In this document: in pieces, positions 1 through 6,121 of the stretch
Layout: every line of letters starts with the position of its first letter
Position numbering within the stretch: position 1 is the stretch's first letter
Source of the DNA: an uncultured Eubacteriales bacterium
GTDB taxonomy: Bacteria > Bacillota > Clostridia > Oscillospirales > Ruminococcaceae
Assembly (NCBI GenBank): GCA_959605275.1
Contig: CAUHFD010000009.1
Span: 1 to 27,855 of the forward strand
Length of the DNA: 27,855 bases
Direction: 5' to 3'
The notes under the pieces: generated by a model
Databases searched by the model: none
What the model was told of the DNA's origin: nothing
What the model saw: the letters and a program-made list of their open reading frames with translations, nothing else
Translations under genes and position numbers: made by a program

Positions 1-908
1 GACGCTTTGCTAAAGAATATATGACAGGCGATTGGTTGGATGATGCGTTTAAAATGATAAAAACCTTTGTGGCATTAGGTTACGACTATGCAAACGTTTT
101 TGCTTATCCGTTTATGATGCGGAAATATCATCAGCAGACCGCACAAACTATCTCATTGAACGAAAATGCCTTTATCTATGACTGGAAAAGCTTTGAGACA
201 TATCCATGGCCTGATCCCGCAACGTTGGATTACATCTATCTGGACAAGATGCAAAAAATACTTCCGGAAAAGATGAAACTGATTGTATACAGCTATGATG
301 GCATACTGGAAAATACGATTGGAATTGTAGGCTATACAAACTTATGTATGATGCTTTATGACGATCCGCAGCTAGCAGAAGCGATATTCTATAAGATCGG
401 AAGCTTGTTGTGGGCTTATTACAAGTTTGCATTGGATCATGAAGCAGTCGGGGCTGTCATGTGCAATGATGATTGGGGATTTCACTCTCAAACACTGCTG
501 TCTCCTGCTGATTTACGCAAACACGTTTTCCCTTGGTACAAAAAAATTGTTGCCTATGCACACTCGAAAGGAAAATATGCCATTTTGCACAGTTGCGGAA
601 GGTATGAGGAGATTATCGGAGATATCATTGACGATATGTGTTTTGACGGAAGGCATTCTTATGAAGACAGCATTATTCCGGTTGAACAGGCATATGACAC
701 GCTCAACGGTAAAATTGCTGTCTTAGGCGGATTGGATATCAATTTTATGACGAAAGCAGAGCCGCGCAAGGTCTATGAAAGAGCGCGAAACATGCTTGAA
801 AAAAGCAGGGAAAAAGGGGGATATGCCTTGGGAACAGGAAATAGTGTTCCGCTATATATTCCCGACGAAAACTTTTTTGCCATGATAAAAGCAGCACTTG
901 AAAATTAA
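1..908 (+). CDS. URO-D superfamily protein (COG0407-like), 5' partial
   Basis: The reading frame is open to the left edge of the window (codons from base 3 read R-F-A-K-E-Y before the first internal ATG at 21), so the true start lies upstream. The protein looks like a uroporphyrinogen decarboxylase-fold (TIM barrel) member of the MtaA/CmuA-like group rather than heme-pathway HemE. It carries the H-S-C-G motif (bases 588-599), which in cobalamin methyltransferases supplies two zinc ligands, and a C-terminal G-T-G-N-S-V-P motif near 831-851 followed by P-D-E-N. In MtaA-type enzymes a third ligand, Cys, usually sits in this last motif; here Asn or Gly takes its place, so methyltransferase chemistry is doubtful. 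The protein is probably cytoplasmic, since no signal peptide is seen in the visible part. It lies 26 bases before the M24-fold gene, so the two are probably co-transcribed. The substrate is unknown. Family placement is fairly sure, function is not. Confidence 0.8.
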   Translation, partial: RFAKEYMTGDWLDDAFKMIKTFVALGYDYANVFAYPFMMRKYHQQTAQTISLNENAFIYDWKSFETYPWPDPATLDYIYLDKMQKILPEKMKLIVYSYDGILENTIGIVGYTNLCMMLYDDPQLAEAIFYKIGSLLWAYYKFALDHEAVGAVMCNDDWGFHSQTLLSPADLRKHVFPWYKKIVAYAHSKGKYAILHSCGRYEEIIGDIIDDMCFDGRHSYEDSIIPVEQAYDTLNGKIAVLGGLDINFMTKAEPRKVYERARNMLEKSREKGGYALGTGNSVPLYIPDENFFAMIKAALEN

Positions 909-934
909 AAAAATAAATATTGGAGGAAAAGAGA

Positions 935-2095
935 ATGGCTTATTATGATGTAAAAGAACATGGTGCCCGGGTGGACCTGGTACAAAAAATGCTGAAAGAA
1001 AAGGGGCTTGATCTTGCGCTGATCTATTATGATGAATTCAACGTGGGAAACGGCTGGTATATGACAGCATGGTGTCCGCAGTTTGAAAGCGGTGCGGTGC
1101 TGGTACCGGCCGAGGGTGAACCGATGATCATCGGCGGACCGGAGAGCGAGCCGTTTGCAAAGCAAGACAGCGCGATTAAGACTACACGAAATCTGCCGGT
1201 ATTTATGGTGCCGGACGAGGAATATCCCAATGCCACAATCATTGACTTTAAAACATTGTTTGCGGAAATTTCGGAATCCGGAATTCATAAAGCGGGAATC
1301 GTCGGAATGGATCAGATGCCGGTCGGTGTTTACAAAGAAATCGTTGAAAATTTTAAGGGCGTAACTTTAGTTGATATCACTGAGGACTTTCTAAAGCTCA
1401 GATATGTAAAAACAGATTGGGAACGGGCACAGATTCGCAGCGCTTTTGAATTGTGCGATTATTCTTTTGATGCGATGGCAGCCGCTGTCAAACCGGGCGC
1501 GGCAGAATATGAGGTCGCAGCTGCCGGCGAGGCGGCGGCACGTGCCAAAGGCGCAACCGGCTTTGCGTTCAAAACCATTGTAGGAAGCGGTGCACGTTCC
1601 AATGCGGTTGTTCCCACAGCAATGGATAAGATTATGAATCCGGGCGAATGGGTCATGATAGGTATTGCTCCCCGTGTAAAGGGATACGCCGGTGTCGTGG
1701 GTCATACACTGCCGGTCAGCGGTGAATATACACCCGCTCAGGCAGAAGCCATCAAGCATGTAAAAGAGGTTATGAATCTGACCAAGCAGATGCTGGTGCC
1801 GGGAAAATCCGGAAAAGAGATTGACACTCCCGGAAGAGAGTATTTTATCAAACATGGTTTCATGAAATATCTGGTTTGCCCGTTTGCACATACAATCGGA
1901 ATCATGGAAGCGGAGGCTCCGTTTTTCGGACCGAACAGTGAGGATATCCTGGTGCCCGGTATGACGGTTTGTGTTGATGTCAGCTTCTTCGGACATCCGG
2001 AATTACACGGTCTTCGGATTGAGACCGGATATGAGATTACGGAAAAAGGCGCTGTTCCTTTTAGCCCCAAGATGGATAAATTGTTGTTGGGCTGA
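935..2095 (+). CDS. M24 (creatinase/prolidase-fold) family protein lacking canonical metal ligands
   Basis: A 386-residue pita-bread-fold protein. The start is ATG 935, preceded by GGAGG at 922-926. An in-frame TTG at 920 lies just before that Shine-Dalgarno and is rejected. An N-terminal creatinase-like domain spans about residues 1-150, and the M24 domain about 160-386, beginning with E-R-A-Q-I-R-S-A. In metallopeptidases of this family, two Asp, one His and two Glu bind two metals. Here the Asp region reads G-Y-A-G-V-V-G-H-T (about residue 250) with neither Asp; the His is kept in F-A-H-T-I-G (about 317); the first Glu is replaced in V-C-V-D-V-S; the last Glu is kept in R-I-E-T-G. Creatinase itself uses this fold without metal, so a hydrolase acting on a C-N bond of a small molecule is more likely than an aminopeptidase. 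That is inference. It is cytoplasmic and is followed by a 112-base gap with a weak hairpin. Confidence 0.85.
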   Translation: MAYYDVKEHGARVDLVQKMLKEKGLDLALIYYDEFNVGNGWYMTAWCPQFESGAVLVPAEGEPMIIGGPESEPFAKQDSAIKTTRNLPVFMVPDEEYPNATIIDFKTLFAEISESGIHKAGIVGMDQMPVGVYKEIVENFKGVTLVDITEDFLKLRYVKTDWERAQIRSAFELCDYSFDAMAAAVKPGAAEYEVAAAGEAAARAKGATGFAFKTIVGSGARSNAVVPTAMDKIMNPGEWVMIGIAPRVKGYAGVVGHTLPVSGEYTPAQAEAIKHVKEVMNLTKQMLVPGKSGKEIDTPGREYFIKHGFMKYLVCPFAHTIGIMEAEAPFFGPNSEDILVPGMTVCVDVSFFGHPELHGLRIETGYEITEKGAVPFSPKMDKLLLG

Positions 2096-2137
2096 TACGA
2101 AGAGAACCCGCATTCGTGCCTTTTCGGTAATCGGTAA

Positions 2138-2163
2138 GCCGAAATTTTGGTCGGCGTTTTATT
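2138..2163 (+). terminator. weak hairpin plus T-rich run, possible attenuator
   Basis: A five-base stem, GCCGA (2138-2142) with TCGGC (2151-2155), encloses an eight-base loop and is followed by GTTTTATTT. It sits in the 112-base gap between the M24-fold gene and the glycosidase gene. The stem is short, so at best this would be a partial terminator. A competing pairing, TTTCGG (2122-2127) with CCGAAA (2139-2144), overlaps its left arm. Confidence 0.3.
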
Positions 2164-2207
2164 TGACCGAAACCGTAACAAAAGCTCAGAAAGGAATGGT
2201 CATATAA

Positions 2208-4259
2208 ATGAAATGGTTTCAGAACTCGTTTCGCAGGAACCTGATTGATATGCATATCAGTGATCAGGACGAGCGCTTTTTGTCAGAGTTTTCTGCTGAA
2301 AAATATGCGGATTGTCTGGCAGCAGCCGGAGTTGATACGGCAATTATATATGCAGGCTCCTGTTTGGGAATCAACTATTTTGAAACCGACAAAGGCTATC
2401 GGCACAAAAATGTGGCAGACAGGGATATTTTCGGAGAAACAGTTCGAGCCTGTCGAAAAAAAGGTCTAAATATTGTCATGTATTTCAATATCTGGTCCAG
2501 ATATGCTTATGATACTCATCCCGAGTGGCGGATGAGAAGTATGGACGGGCGGGGATATAATGTCGATTTTGGCGAGCGATTTGGTTTATGTTGTCCGAAT
2601 ACAGGTTATTTTGATTATGTGAAGGATATGATCACAGAGCTTGTATCCAAATATCCTGCGGACGGTCTTTGGATTGATATGATCGGCTGGTTCAGTCATG
2701 TATGCTATTGTGACAGCTGCCGGAAACGATTTCAGGAAGAAACGGGTTTGGAATTGCCGGAAATCATTGACTGGGGTGACGAGCGCTTTTTGACTTTTGT
2801 TAAAAAGCGGGAGGAATGGTTCGTTCGGATGGCTGAAATGATCACTAAAACAGCAAAATCCATTCAGCCTGATATTACAGTTACACAACAATGCGCTTCT
2901 TGGACATTGGGCTGGACCGGCGCAACCAGTAAAGCATTTTTTGAACAGAGCGATTATTTGGCAGGCGACTTTTATGAAGGCGGAACAGAACAATCGGTCA
3001 TCTGTAAATATTTATCCAATATTACCTTAAACCGTCCGATCGAATTTATGGTATCAAGGTGTTGCGACCTGACAGAGCATACTATGAACAAGACAGAGGC
3101 TGAATTGACTGCACAGCGATATTCTGCACTGGCAAATCAAGCGAGCTTTGTCTTTATCGATGCGATTGATCCGGTGGGAACCATTGATAAAAGAACCTAC
3201 ATAAAGATGGGAAATATTTTTGAACAAAGCAAGCAGTTCGAGGAACATCTATCGGCCGATTATCAGCTTTTGGCAGATGTCGGACTGGTGATTACCAAGA
3301 GTGCGCTTATCAATATTGAGGAAAACGGGAAAAATGTGGAGGCGGCTTCGACGGCAATGCCGCATTTGAAAGCAATCTATAATCTTGCAGAGGCGCTGAT
3401 TGACCGGAACATATTGTTTGATGTTATCAATCTGGATGATGAACAGACCTTGAACAGGTTTAAAGTTCTGGTGCTTTCTGATTTGGCATTGATGGAAGAG
3501 CATGAAGTAGACAATGTCAGAAAGTTTGTCAAAAACGGCGGAATTGTCTATGCCAGCGGCAGGACCTCTCTATATCCACCGCAGAAGGATAGGGATTTTG
3601 CTCTGAGCGACGTATTCGGTGTTTCTTTTATCAAAATGGATGAGGACGCTGTGAATTACATTGCGCCAAAAAAGGAGAACGAACCCCTGTTTGCGGGCTT
3701 CAGCGAAAAATATCCGTTATCGGTAAAAGGCGGAATGACGGATATTAAAGCGCATACAGCAAAGGTGCTGGCAACCTGTATGAAGCCATATTATCCGGCA
3801 TTTGACATCAATCATTTTTCATCGGCAATCAGTGAGCCACCCGGGATCCAAACAGGAACAGCGGCTGTTACAGAGAACCATTACGGAAACGGAAAAGTCT
3901 TTTATACAGCAGGTGCATTTGAAACCAATCGCTTTGATGCTGTCAGGGAGGTATTCGGGAATGTCATCAGCAGCATGATTGACACCCCGCTGGTGATAAC
4001 GGATGCTCCGCGAGCGGTGGAAGTTCTGGTTCACCAAAAGGAAAATGAATACAAAGTCGGATTCCTCAATTTCCAGAAAAAACTGCCGCCGGTCAGTGTG
4101 CATGAAATTACGGTAAAAGTGTATCTCGGGAATCAGAGACCAATCAGCGTTTATGACGTCGGCAGGCAAGAAAATATTTCTTATTCTGTCACAGACGGAT
4201 ATGTAAAATTTGCAGTTCATGATCTAAAATATTATGACTGCGTAATCATTCGGGTATAA
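2208..4259 (+). CDS. GHL6-type family glycoside hydrolase with beta-galactosidase trimerisation-like domain
   Basis: A 683-residue cytoplasmic protein with no signal peptide. The N-terminal half (about 1-330) looks like the TIM barrel of hypothetical glycosyl hydrolase family 6 (PF14871-like). Support includes the opening M-K-W-F-Q motif, the W-R-M-R-S-M-D-G stretch, and the strand G-L-W-I-D-M (Asp157) where clan members keep catalytic acids. A Cys cluster, C-Y-C-D-S-C at about 165-170 together with L-C-C-P-N upstream, resembles the structural zinc site of GH42 enzymes. Residues about 370-590 resemble the flavodoxin-like GH42 trimerisation domain (V-L-V-L-S-D-L-A, G-G-I-V-Y-A-S-G). A small beta domain closes the protein. 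It should cleave an oligosaccharide imported by the transporters downstream; linkage and sugar are not predictable. The start is ATG 2208, with GAAAGGA about ten bases upstream. Confidence 0.85.
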   Translation: MKWFQNSFRRNLIDMHISDQDERFLSEFSAEKYADCLAAAGVDTAIIYAGSCLGINYFETDKGYRHKNVADRDIFGETVRACRKKGLNIVMYFNIWSRYAYDTHPEWRMRSMDGRGYNVDFGERFGLCCPNTGYFDYVKDMITELVSKYPADGLWIDMIGWFSHVCYCDSCRKRFQEETGLELPEIIDWGDERFLTFVKKREEWFVRMAEMITKTAKSIQPDITVTQQCASWTLGWTGATSKAFFEQSDYLAGDFYEGGTEQSVICKYLSNITLNRPIEFMVSRCCDLTEHTMNKTEAELTAQRYSALANQASFVFIDAIDPVGTIDKRTYIKMGNIFEQSKQFEEHLSADYQLLADVGLVITKSALINIEENGKNVEAASTAMPHLKAIYNLAEALIDRNILFDVINLDDEQTLNRFKVLVLSDLALMEEHEVDNVRKFVKNGGIVYASGRTSLYPPQKDRDFALSDVFGVSFIKMDEDAVNYIAPKKENEPLFAGFSEKYPLSVKGGMTDIKAHTAKVLATCMKPYYPAFDINHFSSAISEPPGIQTGTAAVTENHYGNGKVFYTAGAFETNRFDAVREVFGNVISSMIDTPLVITDAPRAVEVLVHQKENEYKVGFLNFQKKLPPVSVHEITVKVYLGNQRPISVYDVGRQENISYSVTDGYVKFAVHDLKYYDCVIIRV

Positions 4260-4299
4260 AAAGATGCAATACAGAAATCAATGAAAGGGTGTGAAGCAA

Positions 4300-4671
4300 A
4301 TGCCAAACGGAGCGGGCCATTGCAACTGGGTATTTACAGACGGAGATTTACCTCCGAGAGGAGACGGCAATCTGCCGGGTCATGAAGCACTGATTATAAC
4401 CAATGTGGGAACAGAAAAAGCAAACATGACAGTGGATATTCTCTTTGAGGATAAAGAGCCGAAAAAAGGAATCAAGCTTTCCTTAGAGGGAGAACGGGTG
4501 TTATGCATTCGTCTTGATTATCCTTTTGGGGAGGAAGAAGCGTATCAAATTCCGTTCGGCCAGTATTCTCTGGTGTTGCACAGCGATATTCCTGTTGTGG
4601 CGACCTTTGGTCGTCTGGATGTCAGACAGCCGAACTTGGCTTATTATGTCGTAAATGGATACGGATATTGA
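4300..4671 (+). CDS. ASRT-family (sensory rhodopsin transducer, PF07100-like) small beta protein
   Basis: A 123-residue protein that aligns by eye with the Anabaena sensory rhodopsin transducer family. Matching stretches are N-W-V-F-T-D-G-D-L-P-P near the N-terminus, H-E-A-L-I-I-T-N-V-G, the D-K-E-P motif, I-P-F-G, D-I-P-V-V, and R-L-D-V-R-Q-P near the C-terminus. ATG 4300 is chosen because GGG (4287-4289) lies ten bases upstream; GTG 4291 in the same frame is too close to that site. No rhodopsin is encoded here. In many bacteria this family occurs without opsins and has been proposed to bind small molecules, possibly sugars. It follows the GHL6-type glycosidase by 40 bases. It ends 16 bases before the next start, and the next gene's ribosome binding site overlaps its stop region, which suggests translational coupling. 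A carbohydrate-binding or accessory role for the glycosidase is inference. Confidence 0.85.
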   Translation: MPNGAGHCNWVFTDGDLPPRGDGNLPGHEALIITNVGTEKANMTVDILFEDKEPKKGIKLSLEGERVLCIRLDYPFGEEEAYQIPFGQYSLVLHSDIPVVATFGRLDVRQPNLAYYVVNGYGY

Positions 4672-4687
4672 TGGGAGGTTTGTGAAT

Positions 4688-6031
4688 ATGAAAAAAAGGT
4701 TAGGTTCAATTTTATTGGCCACGGTACTTTGCTGCTGCATGATACTTCCTGCTGGAGCGGCAGAACAACTCAGCGAGAAAAACTTCCGTGAGATTTATCC
4801 CGCAGGTTCTCCGGAATTGGATTCGGTTATTGAAGCAGCGCCAAATGGAGCCAAAATAACGATGAAAAGAATCGATACCCGCGTAACCTATTGCGGTACC
4901 ACAGAAGAGGACGAATGGGGAAAGATGGTCTCTCTTGATACCGTGACCTTGAAGTTTGAAGACATTAATATGGGCAGCAAGCCTACCAATGTTATGAACA
5001 CGAAATGTCTTGCTGTTACATTTTCAAAGGCACCGGGTGACTTTTATGCGGATTGTACCGATGGTTTGCAGCTCAGGCTTTTCTATGAAAAGGATGCTGT
5101 CAAGGCATATTTGAAAAAGGCAGATACGCCTGATACCGGAGATGGGATTTTTTTGGAGCAGACAGTTGTTCCGGGTTGGGAAAAGATACCGGAAAAGTTG
5201 ACATTTTCTGCTGTCAAAAACGGAAGCAACTATCAATTTAAGTTGAATGAGTATGGTTTTGAGGTTCCGGCAGACAAAATCGAACAGTGTATTTCTCGTT
5301 CCGGTAAGGTTTTTGTTAATATTGGTGTTATGGGTATAAATAACTATACAGCTTCTTATGTTGTGAACTCTATTTATAATGACCCGAGTTTGAAAAAAAC
5401 TGAAACATCAAGTAGCCAACCGACAACGGACAACAGTAAACCGGCGGTAAGCAGTAAGCCGTCCGCAAACAACAGTCAACTTTCGGTGTCAAGTACTTCG
5501 ACAGGAAATACTACTTCCAGCGTTGACAATGAGATGAGCTCAGAGACAGAAACACCTGTGGAAAGCACAGAACAGCCGGTTGCCGAGGTTAAGCCGTTAA
5601 CGCTGTCTGGCAACCAGGACGTTGTTAAGATCAATAAGAGTGATATGACAATGTCCGTCAAACTCGGAACCACTTATGAAAAGTTGTATAAGGCATTAAC
5701 CTTTACAGAGGGCTACGAAATTGTATTTTATAATCCCGACGGCAGAGAGGTTCTGGATGAATCGGCACGCTTAGAGGACGGATGCGGTGTGAAATTCGTC
5801 AATATCGCGACGGGAGATGAGCCGGCAAGTTTTACGGTTGCGGTTCTGGATGAAGAAAGCTTCAATGCGTTGCAGCAGACAAATACTGGGCAGAACGAAG
5901 GCGGAATGCCGTTGTGGTTAATAATTGTTATTATTATCGGCGGAGTTGTTGTAGTAGGCGGCGGAGGTTTTGCGCTTTACTGGTTTGTACTTCGGAAAAA
6001 GTTTGGTGTAAAGAAAGAATCTGAAATATAA
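4688..6031 (+). CDS. secreted surface protein, LamG-like domain, C-terminal membrane anchor
   Basis: A 447-residue exported protein. ATG 4688 is chosen because GGGAGG lies about ten bases upstream; an in-frame ATG at 4655 would put that site inside the gene and bury the signal peptide. It has a signal peptide at 1-25 ending A-G-A-A, a beta-rich concanavalin-like domain at about 30-235 (L-K-F-E-D-I-N-M-G), and a Ser/Thr/Asn-rich linker at about 236-302. A small domain follows at about 311-395 with the pattern D-M-T-M-S-V-K-L-G-T-T. A transmembrane helix at about 407-432 and a basic tail complete it. The globular domains match, in order, those of the VPETG protein at 26522, so the two are paralogs with different anchors. 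The small domain resembles modules found beside dockerins in Clostridia surface proteins (recalled, not searched). A role in glycan binding is plausible but unproven. Confidence 0.8.
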   Translation: MKKRLGSILLATVLCCCMILPAGAAEQLSEKNFREIYPAGSPELDSVIEAAPNGAKITMKRIDTRVTYCGTTEEDEWGKMVSLDTVTLKFEDINMGSKPTNVMNTKCLAVTFSKAPGDFYADCTDGLQLRLFYEKDAVKAYLKKADTPDTGDGIFLEQTVVPGWEKIPEKLTFSAVKNGSNYQFKLNEYGFEVPADKIEQCISRSGKVFVNIGVMGINNYTASYVVNSIYNDPSLKKTETSSSQPTTDNSKPAVSSKPSANNSQLSVSSTSTGNTTSSVDNEMSSETETPVESTEQPVAEVKPLTLSGNQDVVKINKSDMTMSVKLGTTYEKLYKALTFTEGYEIVFYNPDGREVLDESARLEDGCGVKFVNIATGDEPASFTVAVLDEESFNALQQTNTGQNEGGMPLWLIIVIIIGGVVVVGGGGFALYWFVLRKKFGVKKESEI

Positions 6032-6049
6032 CTGAAACAATTGAGTTGA

Positions 6050-6098
6050 TGGATGCTGTGTCTGCACTTACACTGTTGTAAGTGCAGATCGCCATCCA
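6050..6098 (+). other. long intercistronic hairpin (12-bp perfect stem plus 6-bp outer stem)
   Basis: TCTGCACTTACA (6061-6072) pairs perfectly with TGTAAGTGCAGA (6077-6088) around a CTGT tetraloop. TGGATG (6050-6055) pairs with CATCCA (6093-6098) outside it, leaving a small internal loop. No T-run follows, so it is not a standard terminator. It lies between the stop of the membrane-anchored surface protein and the ribosome binding site (6105-6111) of the next gene. It could stabilise or delimit mRNA segments, or act as a protein-binding site. Confidence 0.75.
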
Positions 6099-6121
6099 GC
6101 TTTCGGAAAGGTGCGATGGAT

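Noticed and set aside
1..908. Heme-pathway uroporphyrinogen decarboxylase (HemE)
   Set aside because: No other heme genes are nearby and the motifs match the MtaA/CmuA-like group rather than HemE.
1391..1996. 201-codon open frame on the minus strand
   Set aside because: It lies wholly inside the M24-fold gene on the opposite strand, has a Cys/His/Arg-rich composition unlike a folded protein, and no ribosome binding site or family likeness.
4300..4671. Light-sensing role for the ASRT-family protein
   Set aside because: No rhodopsin or retinal gene is present and the neighbours are glycosidases and sugar transporters.
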